From positions 1 to 16,257 of the forward strand of contig CAYOAV010000039.1 in the NCBI GenBank assembly GCA_964402055.1: a stretch of DNA of 16,257 nucleotides, read 5' to 3'. This document shows, one piece after another, positions 6,855 through 14,273 of the stretch. Every line of letters begins with the position of its first letter. Positions within the stretch are counted from its first letter, which is position 1. The position numbers were made by a program, and so were the translations under genes. The notes beneath the pieces were generated by a model. The model ran no database searches and was not told the origin of the DNA. It worked only from the letters and a program-made list of their open reading frames with translations. The DNA is from UMGS363 sp964402055. GTDB lineage: Bacteria; Bacillota; Clostridia; Oscillospirales; Ruminococcaceae.

Positions 6855-8150
6855 TTAATGATTAATATCAACATAATTAAGAGGATCTGTTCTCTGACCG
6901 TTTACACGCACCTCAAAATGGCAGTGATTGCCATAAGCATAGCCAGTCGAACCGATATATCCGATAACATCGCCCTGCTTGACAATATCGCCGACCTTGA
7001 CCGCAAGGCTTGAACAATGCCCATAAAGCGTAGCTATGGAATTTCCATGGTCGATAACAACGTGATAGCCGAAGCCGTTGCCCGTATCGCCTGCGGTAAT
7101 AACCTCACCGCCAGCCGAAGCAACGATAGGCTCACCGTAGCAGTTAGGCTTGTTAATGTCAATACCGCCATGGAAAGCAGTCCTGCCCTCCTCAACGATA
7201 TATCTGTCGCCGTATGTATCGGTCATATTTCTGACTGTCGGAACAGGCCATATAAAACCTGTATCAGTATAAGAGGTGAATGAGCTTACGTCCTGCTCGA
7301 CATATTCCTCACCATTAGCCTCCGCTTGCTTTTTCTTTTCCTCTTCTTCCTTGCGGCGGCGTTCCTCTTCCTCCTTACGGCGTCTTTCAGCTTCCTCCTG
7401 CTTCCTGCGTATCTCCGCCTGAAGCTCTTCCTCGACCTTTTGCTGATCGGCAACTATATCATCAAAGCGGTTGGTATAATCCTCGACCATAGCGTCCTGC
7501 ATAGCCTTTGTTTCAGCATGATTTTTATATGTTTCGGCAAGCTCCGCATAATACTGTTCCTCTTCAGCCTTAAGCGTTTCCTGCTTTTCCATAGCTGCTT
7601 CATATTCTTCCTTGTCCTTATTAAGTACGGTTATCTTGGATTTCAGCCCCTCGATCATATCGTTATCATGCTTTGATATTCTCTCGGCAAATTCAAGCCT
7701 TGCAAGTATGCCATAAAAATCAGTCGCACCGACAAGCAGTGAAGCATAGCTGTCACCGCCCGATACATAGATACTGCGAAGCCTTTGCCTGAATTTTTCA
7801 ATTCCCTCATCGACCTCGGACTGATGGTATTCAATATCGGCGGATATCTCATCTATTTTCGACTGGTACAGCTCTATCTGCTCGTTTATATTTTCTATCT
7901 GCTCCTCCTGAAGCCGCATTTTCTCGTCATATTCGGCAAGATACTCCTCGGTTTCACTTTGCTCATCCCTATATTTTGCAAGGCTCTTTTCAACCTCGGC
8001 ACGTTCCTCTGCAAGCTCCGCCTGACGTGCTTCAAGCTCCGACTGCGTGTCAGCAAAAAGGTCTATTGACGCGTCAGAAGCTATTCCGAGCGTCATTCCC
8101 AGAGCAATAGCAAATGAAAGCACCTTTTTTACAGCCGTGTTCTTTTTCAT
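6855..8150 (-). CDS. Secreted coiled-coil M23 (LytM) peptidase of the FtsEX cluster
   Basis: A 431-residue secreted murein hydrolase. A signal peptide covers about 1-34 (KKVLSFAIALGMTLGIASDA, then LFADTQ). A long coiled coil follows at about 35-250, then a charged E/R/K tract at about 244-275 and the M23 domain from about 298. All zinc and catalytic residues are visible: H327 and D331 (HGGID), H378 (LYGH), H409 and H411 (HCH), so it should be an active endopeptidase rather than a degenerate EnvC-type activator. FtsEX normally gates such coiled-coil hydrolases (EnvC, PcsB, CwlO) at the septum or wall, which fits the gene order. The ATG at 8150 is preferred because AAGGGTGAT lies just upstream; an ATG at 8183 would overlap the ftsX end and has no such site. 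Confidence 0.9.
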   Translation of the reverse strand: MKKNTAVKKVLSFAIALGMTLGIASDASIDLFADTQSELEARQAELAEERAEVEKSLAKYRDEQSETEEYLAEYDEKMRLQEEQIENINEQIELYQSKIDEISADIEYHQSEVDEGIEKFRQRLRSIYVSGGDSYASLLVGATDFYGILARLEFAERISKHDNDMIEGLKSKITVLNKDKEEYEAAMEKQETLKAEEEQYYAELAETYKNHAETKAMQDAMVEDYTNRFDDIVADQQKVEEELQAEIRRKQEEAERRRKEEEERRRKEEEEKKKQAEANGEEYVEQDVSSFTSYTDTGFIWPVPTVRNMTDTYGDRYIVEEGRTAFHGGIDINKPNCYGEPIVASAGGEVITAGDTGNGFGYHVVIDHGNSIATLYGHCSSLAVKVGDIVKQGDVIGYIGSTGYAYGNHCHFEVRVNGQRTDPLNYVDINH

Positions 8151-8169
8151 AGAAATCACCCTTTGATAA

Positions 8170-9072
8170 TCAGACCTTGACATACTTTTTCGTACTCATA
8201 ACAGTTCCGACAGCACTTATAACCGCACCTGCCGCAATATAACCGACAACTATTTTCACAGCAACACTGCTTGTCGGTGTAAATCCGCTTGAACCGACAG
8301 CCGCCCATATTGTCTGCTGGCTCATAAACATTTCCATTATCTTTGAATAGCCTACAAGCGTGATAACGGACGAAGCCGCACCTGCAAGTATGCCTATTAC
8401 CATTCCCTCAACGAAGAACGGCGTTTTTACGAACACATTTGTTGCGCCGACATACTTCATTATCTCAATTTCACGTTTTCTCATTTCAACGCTTGCTCTT
8501 GACGCATTGGATATCATAACAAGGCTTACTATAATAAGAGCCGCAAGCACTGCTACAGATATAATCGACATAAGCTTTTTAAGCTCTGTAAGCACATTTA
8601 CAAAATCTCCCGGAGCTTTTACGCTGTATATACCATCAAGTCGGTTTATCTCCATAAGAGTTCCGCTCATCTCCTCGATATTTTCCACCTTTACACGGTA
8701 GGAATCGGGAAGCGGACTTTCCTCGCCGATATACTGAAAAAGCTCCTCCGAATCGGGCATTTCAGACTTCATTTGCTCAAAAGCCTCGTCCTTGGAATAA
8801 AAGACAACGTTGTTTATATTATCAATAGAGCTTAATTTTTTGCCCATTGCATCAATCTCATCCTGCCCTATATCGTCAAGGAAGATTATAACCTCGTTTT
8901 TATTCTCAATTCCGCCGATTATGGAGTTGATATTCACGATAAACAGCGAAACAAATCCAACAAGCAGAAGCGACACCATAAGTATACAAAAGCTTGCAAC
9001 AGACATAATGCTGTTTGTCCATATATTTCTTATTCCCTGCTTGAACAGATAATTAACACCGCTTAGCTTCAT
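8170..9072 (-). CDS. ftsX: Cell division protein FtsX
   Basis: A 300-residue ABC-type permease subunit. TM1 is at about 23-48, followed by an extracellular domain at about 50-165 with the FtsX-type pattern (IIFLDD, VVFYSKDEAFEQ, LPDSYRVKV). TM2 is at about 169-190, TM3 at about 221-245 and TM4 at about 270-292. The cytoplasmic loop RREIEIMKYVGAT-like segment (here RKREIEIMKYVGAT) between TM2 and TM3 is typical and contacts FtsE. The protein transmits ATP-driven changes to the wall hydrolase outside, most likely the adjacent M23 peptidase. The ATG at 9072 follows GGAGGGA and lies 18 nt after the ftsE stop. Confidence 0.95.
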   Translation of the reverse strand: MKLSGVNYLFKQGIRNIWTNSIMSVASFCILMVSLLLVGFVSLFIVNINSIIGGIENKNEVIIFLDDIGQDEIDAMGKKLSSIDNINNVVFYSKDEAFEQMKSEMPDSEELFQYIGEESPLPDSYRVKVENIEEMSGTLMEINRLDGIYSVKAPGDFVNVLTELKKLMSIISVAVLAALIIVSLVMISNASRASVEMRKREIEIMKYVGATNVFVKTPFFVEGMVIGILAGAASSVITLVGYSKIMEMFMSQQTIWAAVGSSGFTPTSSVAVKIVVGYIAAGAVISAVGTVMSTKKYVKV

Positions 9073-9090
9073 TAAAAAATCCCTCCAAAA

Positions 9091-9783
9091 TCATCTCTGT
9101 TCAAGCTCATAGCTTGATCTTATGACATCATCGAAAACGACTCTGCCGTCCTGCATGGAAATTATCCTGCCGCCGAACTCCTGAACTATTTCATGCTCAT
9201 GCGTAACCATAATTACCGTTGTTCCGCATTCATTTATAGCCTGCAAAAGCTCAACAATATCGTGTTTAAGAGCAGGATCAAGGTTACCCGTAGGCTCGTC
9301 CGCAATAATAAGCTGTGGATCGTTCACCAACGCTCTTGCGATAGCGGCTCTCTGCTTCTCGCCGCCTGAAAGCTCACTCGGCTTGCAATAAGCCTTATCC
9401 TTCAAGCCAACGAGGTCGATAACATACGGAACACGGTTTCTGATATATTTATTTGAAGCGTCAATACAGCGAAGCACGAACGCAACATTATCATAAACAT
9501 TCATACTTTCGATAAGCTTAAAATCCTGAAAAACACATCCGATGCTTCTTCTGAGGCGATAAGCGTTGCGTTTTTTCATTTTTGTAAGATTGAAGCCATT
9601 GACCTGTATTCTTCCCTTAGTCGGCTCAATTTCCTTAAGCAAAAGACGTATAAACGTACTTTTTCCCGCCCCTGATTTTCCGACAACGAAAACAAATTCG
9701 CCATCGTTTATTCTGATGCTCATATCGTTCAGAGCGTCAACACCGTTTGAATATGTAACGGAAACATTTTTAAGTTCAACCAA
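9091..9783 (-). CDS. ftsE: Cell division ATP-binding protein FtsE
   Basis: An ABC ATPase with all motifs: Walker A GKSGAGKST, Q-loop VFQDFKL, signature LSGGEKQR, Walker B LIIADEP with TGNLD, and the switch histidine VTHEHE. It partners with FtsX. I chose TTG at 9781-9783, giving 230 residues starting MVELKNVSVTYSNG, because this matches the usual FtsE length and N-terminus and GGCGGTG lies 8 nt upstream. The frame stays open up to an ATG at 9837, which would add 18 residues (ASEQCFGAMLLIGGAGK), but no ribosome binding site precedes it and part of it is a 13-bp tandem repeat. The start remains uncertain. It is the first gene of the ftsE-ftsX-M23-S41 cluster. Confidence 0.93.
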   Translation of the reverse strand: MVELKNVSVTYSNGVDALNDMSIRINDGEFVFVVGKSGAGKSTFIRLLLKEIEPTKGRIQVNGFNLTKMKKRNAYRLRRSIGCVFQDFKLIESMNVYDNVAFVLRCIDASNKYIRNRVPYVIDLVGLKDKAYCKPSELSGGEKQRAAIARALVNDPQLIIADEPTGNLDPALKHDIVELLQAINECGTTVIMVTHEHEIVQEFGGRIISMQDGRVVFDDVIRSSYELEQR

Positions 9784-9808
9784 TTTTCCAGCACCGCCAA
9801 TCAACAAC

Positions 9809-9834
9809 ATTGCCCCGAAGCATTGCTCCGAAGC
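9809..9834. repeat. 13-bp tandem duplication upstream of ftsE
   Basis: ATTGCCCCGAAGC (9809-9821) is followed directly by ATTGCTCCGAAGC (9822-9834), with one mismatch. It lies in the stretch between the terminator and the preferred ftsE start, so it is probably in the 5' untranslated region. Confidence 0.7.
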
Positions 9835-9848
9835 CATAAGAACAGAAA

Positions 9849-9879
9849 GGGGCAGAAAAATCCTCTGCCCCGTTTTTTT
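9849..9879. terminator. Intrinsic terminator between the CdaR-like gene and ftsE
   Basis: GGGGCAGA (9849-9856) pairs with TCTGCCCC (9864-9871) around a 7-nt loop. On the plus strand a run of seven Ts follows (9873-9879); on the minus strand the hairpin is followed by TTTCTGTTCTT. It may act in both directions, but its place 24 nt after the regulator's stop makes termination of that gene its likely role. Confidence 0.7.
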
Positions 9880-9895
9880 GTTTAATTAAATTCAA

Positions 9896-10981
9896 TCAGA
9901 ACTTCACAGGATTTGCCGAAAGATACTTCTTGACCATAAGTGCAATTTTGAACACGATAGCATGATCAAATTCTCTCAAATCAAGGCCTGTAAGCTTCTT
10001 GATCTTTTCAAGTCTGTAGACAAGAGTATTTCTATGAACGAAAAGCTTTCTCGAGGTTTCGGAAACATTGAGGTTATTCTCAAAGAAACGCTGAATAGTG
10101 AACAATGTTTCATGATCGAGCGATTCGATAGAGCCTTTCTTGAACACTTCCTGGAGGAAGGTTTCGCAAAGCGTAGTCGGAAGATGGTAAATAAGCCTTG
10201 CAATACCGAGATTATCATAGGAAACGATGGATTTATCCGTATCAAAAACCTTACCGACCTCAAGAGCGATCTGTGCCTCCTTAAAGGAACGAGCAAGATC
10301 CTTTATTCCGACAACAACAGTACCGATTCCGACATTAACTCTTGTATAGAATTCACTTGAAAGAGTATCGGAAATAGAACGTGCAAGCTTTTCAAGATCC
10401 TTGGATTCGATAGTATTCTTGACTTCCTTAACGAGAATAATATCCGATTCAGTGATATTAAGTACAAAATCCTTTGTCTTATCGGGGAAGAGATTCTGAA
10501 TAATATCGAAAGCGGAAACATCGTTTGAAGAAATGATCCTTATAAGCAGAACAACACGGCTTACATCGCTGTTAAAATGCAATTCTCTTGCCTTTACAAC
10601 GATATCTCCAGGGAGAATATTATCCAGCACAACATTTTTTATAAAGTTGCTGCGGTCATATTTTTCGTCATAATACTGCTTTATGGAAGCGAGTGTAATA
10701 GCCATAATATTTGCATATTTAGCGGCATTATCATCTGTTCCCTCAACAAAGACTGCGTAATCAGGCTTCATATGCGAGCCAAACGGCTTATATGTATAGC
10801 CATCTCTCACAAAAATGTCGTGAGAATCACTCAAATCAAGGGATACAAACTCATTTGTTGTACCAATTTTGGAAAGATCGCTGCACGCAACGATAGCGGC
10901 AGTTGAATCCACAACGCCGATAGTGCAGTCCATTGTATCCTTCATCTGATGTATAAGTCCCTGAAACAATCTGTTTGACAT
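9896..10981 (-). CDS. CdaR/PucR-type transcriptional regulator
   Basis: A 361-residue regulator with the CdaR layout. The N-terminal sensory region is LIHQMKDTMDCTIGVVDSTAAIVACSDLSKIG, there is a GGDEF-like central segment at about 138-250, and a C-terminal PucR helix-turn-helix at about 295-352 (NVSETSRKLFVHRNTLVYRLEKI, then LREFDHAIVFKIALMVKKYL). In characterised members this family senses carboxylic acids or other small molecules. The ligand and targets here are not evident; no transport or catabolic genes adjoin it. The ATG at 10981 follows AAGG and AAAGGATG. A terminator separates it from ftsE, so it appears monocistronic. Confidence 0.85.
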   Translation of the reverse strand: MSNRLFQGLIHQMKDTMDCTIGVVDSTAAIVACSDLSKIGTTNEFVSLDLSDSHDIFVRDGYTYKPFGSHMKPDYAVFVEGTDDNAAKYANIMAITLASIKQYYDEKYDRSNFIKNVVLDNILPGDIVVKARELHFNSDVSRVVLLIRIISSNDVSAFDIIQNLFPDKTKDFVLNITESDIILVKEVKNTIESKDLEKLARSISDTLSSEFYTRVNVGIGTVVVGIKDLARSFKEAQIALEVGKVFDTDKSIVSYDNLGIARLIYHLPTTLCETFLQEVFKKGSIESLDHETLFTIQRFFENNLNVSETSRKLFVHRNTLVYRLEKIKKLTGLDLREFDHAIVFKIALMVKKYLSANPVKF

Positions 10982-11240
10982 AGCCTTGTCATCCTTTCAT
11001 TCCGAATAAATCACGGATAAAAACATAGAAGCCTTACAGCTTTAATAAAAGTCACCAAAAACAATGACATTTGCTCCATTAAATTCTATAACACAATATA
11101 TTCTATCATATTTTGTGCAAATTTGTGTGAACATTTTATTAATTCCTATACTTTTTAATAAAAAATTTAGGATTTTTCCAGTTAATTTGAAGTTTTCGCC
11201 CCATATTTTTCAGAAAATGAATTTTCACAGAAAAATTAAA
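10982..11240. other. AT-rich intergenic region upstream of the CdaR-like gene
   Basis: No ORF is supported. A weak minus-strand promoter is possible (TGTTCA, 17 bp, TATGAT within about 11110-11135), overlapping two spaced TTTGTG copies, but matches are poor. Nothing else recognisable was seen. Confidence 0.35.
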
Positions 11241-11266
11241 GCCGCCATGACCATAATCATAGCGGC
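11241..11266 (-). terminator. Intrinsic terminator after ptsH
   Basis: GCCGCTATGA (11257-11266 on minus) pairs with TCATGGCGGC (11241-11250): ten pairs with one G-T, around a 6-nt loop. It is followed by TTTAATTTTTC. It lies about 22 nt after the ptsH stop. Confidence 0.85.
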
Positions 11267-11288
11267 AAAAATTCAAATGGACAATAAT

Positions 11289-11561
11289 TTATCTTGTTTC
11301 CTCAGCGAAACCACTCTCAACAAGCTCAACAAGACCGTCAACAGCAGCCTCTTCGTCAGCACCGTCAGCAATAACTCTGATCTGTGTGCCGCCTACGATA
11401 CCAAGGGAAAGAATGCCGAGGAGCGACTTAGCGTTGACTCTTCTTTCTTCCTTCTCGATCCAGATAGAGGACTTGAACTCATTTGCCTTCTGAATGAAGA
11501 ATGTTGCGGGACGAGCGTGAAGACCAACCTGATTCTGAACAATTACATCTTTAACGTACAT
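11289..11561 (-). CDS. ptsH: Phosphocarrier protein HPr
   Basis: A 90-residue HPr with H15 in GLHARPA, the site phosphorylated by enzyme I, and S46 in NAKSLLGILSLG, the site used by HPr kinase in Firmicutes carbon catabolite control. H15 rules out Crh, which lacks this His. HPr carries phosphate in sugar uptake by the phosphotransferase system, and Ser-phosphorylated HPr is a CcpA corepressor. The gene stands alone: no ptsI follows, and it has its own promoter and terminator. The ATG at 11561 follows AGGAGAGA. Confidence 0.96.
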   Translation of the reverse strand: MYVKDVIVQNQVGLHARPATFFIQKANEFKSSIWIEKEERRVNAKSLLGILSLGIVGGTQIRVIADGADEEAAVDGLVELVESGFAEETR

Positions 11562-11651
11562 AATTCTCTCTCCTAACTCATTTCTTTAAGCAATTAATGG
11601 AATTAAAAGCTTGGGCGAATTGAACGCCATTTCTCTTTTTTTATTGTTTAT

Positions 11652-11680
11652 ATTATAACCCCGAAAACGGCAATAGTCAA
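11652..11680 (-). promoter_or_regulatory. SigA-type promoter for ptsH
   Basis: -35 TTGACT (11675-11680), 17-bp spacer, -10 TATAAT (11652-11657). The expected start near 11645 gives a leader of about 85 nt before ptsH. The rest of the space up to trmD (11690-11855) is AT-rich with no gene, and I saw no clear terminator for trmD. Confidence 0.8.
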
Positions 11681-11855
11681 CGGCAATTTGTCATAAATAT
11701 TTGATTTAGAGAAAAATTCTGCTATTTTAGTTAATTGGGTTATTTTACATTGGTGCGACTTTGTTTATAATTACTAATTTTATTATCTATCAACAAAATT
11801 CCACCGAAATTTATAGTTAAATAGTCAAAATCTTCTTAATAAAATATATGTCATT

Positions 11856-12569
11856 TCACTTCTTTTTGTTCATATCCATATTCTGTTCATACTTTAAAAA
11901 CATATCAGGTCGCCTTTCTTTGGTTATTTCGACAGACATTTTATGGCGAAATTCGGCAATATTTTTATGATGCCCTGTGAGAAGTACAGGCGGAACAGCC
12001 TCGCCCTCCCATATTTCAGGCTTTGTATAATGCGGATATTCAAGTAACCCTGCAAAATGGCTCTCCTCCATGAAGCATTCCTCCGAGGAAAGCACACCCT
12101 CGCACATTCTCGCAACAGCGTCTATCATCACCAACGCAGGAAGCTCGCCGCCTGTAAGGACATAATCCCCGATAGAAATTTCCTCATCGACAATTTTATC
12201 GAGAACACGCTGATCCACGCCCTCATAATGACCGCAAAGCACAAAAAGCCTTGGCATTTTCGCAAGCTCAAGAGCCTTCTGCTGTGTAAAAACACTGCCC
12301 TTTGGCGACATATAAATAACGTGCGGCTTATCCTCTGCCATTTCCGCAACAGCATTATAGCACCGATAGATAGGGTCTGCCTGCATTACCATACCCATTC
12401 CGCCGCCGTAGGGAGTATCATCAACACGGCGGTGCTTATCAAGAGTATAATCACGGATCTGGTGGCAGCAAACCTCGATTTTCCCAGCTTTTCTTGCTCT
12501 GCCGATAATACTTTCGGAAAGCACGCTCTCACACATATCGGGGAAAAGCGTTGCAACGTCAATCCTCAT
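11856..12569 (-). CDS. trmD: tRNA (guanine37-N1)-methyltransferase TrmD
   Basis: A 237-residue SPOUT methyltransferase that adds m1G37 to tRNAs and prevents +1 frameshifting. It shows MRIDVATLFPDMC at the start, YGGGMGMVMQ and the knot region LFVLCGHYEGVDQRV with SIGDYVLTGGELPALVMIDAVAR, plus the C-terminal PPVLLTGHHKNIAEFR and RPDMFLKY segments. The ATG at 12569 follows GGAGGG inside the rimM 3' end, and the genes overlap by 11 nt, indicating coupling. A longer upstream frame exists but lacks these start signals. In B. subtilis rplS follows trmD; here it does not. Confidence 0.97.
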   Translation of the reverse strand: MRIDVATLFPDMCESVLSESIIGRARKAGKIEVCCHQIRDYTLDKHRRVDDTPYGGGMGMVMQADPIYRCYNAVAEMAEDKPHVIYMSPKGSVFTQQKALELAKMPRLFVLCGHYEGVDQRVLDKIVDEEISIGDYVLTGGELPALVMIDAVARMCEGVLSSEECFMEESHFAGLLEYPHYTKPEIWEGEAVPPVLLTGHHKNIAEFRHKMSVEITKERRPDMFLKYEQNMDMNKKK

Positions 12570-13068
12570 CAAAAAGTCCCTCCAGCTTATGGATAAGCAT
12601 TTTACCCTCTGTAATATCAGTTTCAATTATAACATCAGGTATAGCAGGAATAAGTCTTATCTTGCCCTCGCTGTCTTTTATATGGTAAACGTCATTTGCA
12701 CCTGTTTCGGTAACATCGCATATTTTTCCATAGCAACTGCCGTCATCAGCGTCAAAGACCTTCAGCCCGATAAGATCCTGCACAAAATAGCTTCCCTCTT
12801 CAAGCTCAACATCATCTCTGTCCATATAAAGTATCTTATTACGCATTTCCTGTGCCTGTTCAACGGTATCAACGCCCTTTATCTTCATAAGGACGATGTT
12901 TTTATGCGGATGTGACCTTTCTATTTCAACAGCTGTTTTTCCCTTATCGAAATAAAGTGTATCAAATTCGCAGAGAAACTCACGGGAATCGCACCATGCT
13001 TCAACACGCACCTCGCCTTTAAGTCCCTGCACCGCAACAATTTTTCCTATTTCAAGAAACTGTTTCAT
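12559..13068 (-). CDS. rimM: 16S rRNA processing protein RimM
   Basis: A 169-residue 30S-assembly factor that binds ribosomal protein S19. The N-terminal RimM beta-barrel begins FLEIGKIVAVQGLKGEVRVEA, and the PRC-barrel part contains SYFVQDLIGLKVFDADDGSCYGKI and later LIPAIPDVI with MLIHKLEGLFDED at the end. The ATG at 13068 follows GAGAGG; an earlier in-frame start at 13143 would lie inside the terminator hairpin and is unlikely. It overlaps trmD by 11 nt. Its expression may depend on read-through or processing at the terminator upstream. Confidence 0.95.
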   Translation of the reverse strand: MKQFLEIGKIVAVQGLKGEVRVEAWCDSREFLCEFDTLYFDKGKTAVEIERSHPHKNIVLMKIKGVDTVEQAQEMRNKILYMDRDDVELEEGSYFVQDLIGLKVFDADDGSCYGKICDVTETGANDVYHIKDSEGKIRLIPAIPDVIIETDITEGKMLIHKLEGLFDED

Positions 13069-13081
13069 TTTATAACCTCTC

Positions 13082-13136
13082 AAAAAAAGGAATACCGTGC
13101 CGTTCCGAAAACACGGAGCAGAACACAATATTCCTT
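13082..13136 (-). terminator. Terminator/attenuator between khpA and rimM
   Basis: AAGGAATA (13129-13136 on minus) pairs with TATTCCTT (13087-13094). Further inner pairing includes CCGTG with CACGG. A seven-T run (13082-13088) follows, ending just before the rimM ribosome binding site. This is a strong minus-strand terminator placed inside a conserved operon. Confidence 0.8.
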
Positions 13137-13161
13137 CAGCCAATACTTATGTTGTGCAATA

Positions 13162-13395
13162 TCAGTCGATCTCAACCATTATCTTCTGATTCTGTCTGCC
13201 TGCACCTGCACGCATAACAGTTCTTATAGCCTTGGCAATTCTGCCCTGCTTTCCGATAACACGGCCCATATCATCATGAGCAACGTGGAGGTGATAAACA
13301 ATAACGCCCTCCTCGTCAGGCTCGTCAACATCGATCTGAACAGCGTCCTTATCCTCGACAAGGCCGCTTACAATAGCATAAAGCAAATCCTTCAT
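13162..13395 (-). CDS. khpA: KH-domain RNA-binding protein KhpA (YlqC)
   Basis: A 77-residue single KH domain with the GxxG loop GKQG (48-51) in GRVIGKQGRIAKAIRTVMRA. KhpA forms a complex with KhpB/EloR in Firmicutes and is linked to RNA binding and cell elongation. The ATG at 13395 has GGAG 8 nt upstream; an in-frame TTG at 13413 has no such support. It sits between rpsP and rimM, its usual place. Confidence 0.95.
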   Translation of the reverse strand: MKDLLYAIVSGLVEDKDAVQIDVDEPDEEGVIVYHLHVAHDDMGRVIGKQGRIAKAIRTVMRAGAGRQNQKIMVEID

Positions 13396-13454
13396 ATATA
13401 AAACTCCAATCAATAAATCGGGAGCAAACGATTTTTTTAACTCTTTGACCGTTC

Positions 13455-13477
13455 CGCAGGCAAGTTATTTGCCTGCG
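13455..13477. other. Hairpin between rpsP and khpA
   Basis: A perfect 9-bp inverted repeat CGCAGGCAA/TTGCCTGCG with a 5-nt loop. No T-run follows on the minus strand, so it is more likely an RNA processing or stability element than a full terminator. Confidence 0.55.
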
Positions 13478-13515
13478 AGCCGGAAAGATTTTACGCATAA
13501 GAGCAACGGCAAAAA

Positions 13516-13758
13516 TTACTTGATGTCATTCTTGTCGAAAAGCTTCTTAACAACCTCTGTGGGCTGAGCACCGTTTGCCATCCACTTCTTAGCCTTTTCA
13601 GCGTCAACACTGAAAACAACGGGATCCTTGGTGGAATCGTAGTAACCGATTTCCTCGATGAATCTACCGTTTCTGGGATATCTGGAATCCGCAACAACGA
13701 TTCTGTAGAAAGGAGCCTTCTTAGCACCCATTCTTCTGAGTCTGATTTTAACTGCCAT
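13516..13758 (-). CDS. rpsP: 30S ribosomal protein S16
   Basis: An 80-residue S16 of full length: MAVKIRLRRMGAKKAPFYRIVVADSR at the start, RFIEEIGYYD and KAKKWMANGAQPTEVV in the middle. Strong ribosome binding site GGAGGTGA. It opens the rpsP-khpA-rimM-trmD block and follows a small membrane-protein gene. No convincing promoter was found in the 65 nt upstream, so transcription may continue from ffh. Confidence 0.98.
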   Translation of the reverse strand: MAVKIRLRRMGAKKAPFYRIVVADSRYPRNGRFIEEIGYYDSTKDPVVFSVDAEKAKKWMANGAQPTEVVKKLFDKNDIK

Positions 13759-13823
13759 TTATATTCACCTCCAAAATTGATATCAAAACTGTATTTCAAA
13801 GCTAATGCCGGATAAAACCAACA

Positions 13824-14036
13824 TTATGCGCTGAAACCAAAATAAACAACTGCCGCAGCGATTGCGGAAACTGCTGAAAGAAGATAAGAAATGCGGATAG
13901 CCAAACCAGTTCTTGGATTTTCAAGCTCATTGCCGCCATTTTCCCTTTCCTTTCTGCATTTTGCGAGATATATCAGCGGTTCTGCCGCAAAAAACAGGCA
14001 AAGAACCACAAGCATATCAAATGCAAACATTTTCAT
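13824..14036 (-). CDS. Small two-helix membrane protein, unknown
   Basis: 70 residues with hydrophobic segments at about 5-25 (AFDMLVVLCLFFAAEPLIYL) and 49-68 (ISYLLSAVSAIAAAVVYFGF), joined by a charged loop KCRKERENGGNELENPRTG. The ATG at 14036 follows GAGG with a 7-nt spacer. No family is recognised. It lies between ffh and rpsP, which are adjacent in B. subtilis. Confidence 0.6.
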   Translation of the reverse strand: MKMFAFDMLVVLCLFFAAEPLIYLAKCRKERENGGNELENPRTGLAIRISYLLSAVSAIAAAVVYFGFSA

Positions 14037-14063
14037 ATACAAACCTCAATTCAACTTTTTCAT

Positions 14064-14086
14064 AAGCTCCTTATTCAAGGGAGCTT
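14064..14086. other. Hairpin at the end of the second small membrane gene
   Basis: AAGCTCC (14064-14070) and GGAGCTT (14080-14086) form a 7-bp stem that includes part of the stop codon at 14085. No T-tract follows on the minus strand, so termination would be weak. Confidence 0.4.
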
Positions 14087-14273
14087 AAAGCCATTCAAAA
14101 AGAACAGCAATGCCGAATAAAATCAGCAACACACCTGCCAGCCCAACAGCGAAACGTTTTCCGTTTCTGTTCCTGACAGGTCGATAATCAATAAACCATT
14201 TCCAATCACGCACCGCCGCAAGCAGGCATATAATTCCCACAAAAACAAACAGCACGAAATAAAATATATTCAC
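14085..14273 (-). CDS. Small membrane protein coupled to ffh, resembling Imm17-type proteins
   Basis: 62 residues: a hydrophobic segment at 2-20, the connecting stretch RDWKWFIDYRPVRNRNGKR and a second hydrophobic segment at about 42-60. The DW.WF motif followed by a basic stretch and a glycine-rich helix recalls the Imm17 family of small membrane proteins, but this is from memory and weak. The GTG start overlaps the ffh stop by 4 nt (GTGA), suggesting translational coupling. Confidence 0.6.
   Translation of the reverse strand: MNIFYFVLFVFVGIICLLAAVRDWKWFIDYRPVRNRNGKRFAVGLAGVLLILFGIAVLFEWL

Noticed and set aside
7320..7420. Low-complexity DNA repeat
   Set aside because: The repetitive look comes from Glu/Arg/Lys codons of the M23 peptidase linker; it is coding sequence, not an independent repeat element.
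9849..9879. Plus-strand transcript ending at the hairpin with the seven-T run
   Set aside because: No plus-strand gene or promoter is supported before it, so the hairpin is better explained by the minus-strand regulator gene.
11064..11576. Plus-strand frame of 170 codons covering ptsH
   Set aside because: Antisense to HPr and its terminator; the residue composition follows the complement of ptsH and AT-rich spacer DNA.
12057..12596. Plus-strand frame of 179 codons opposite trmD
   Set aside because: Lies entirely antisense to the highly conserved trmD and has no family-like sequence.
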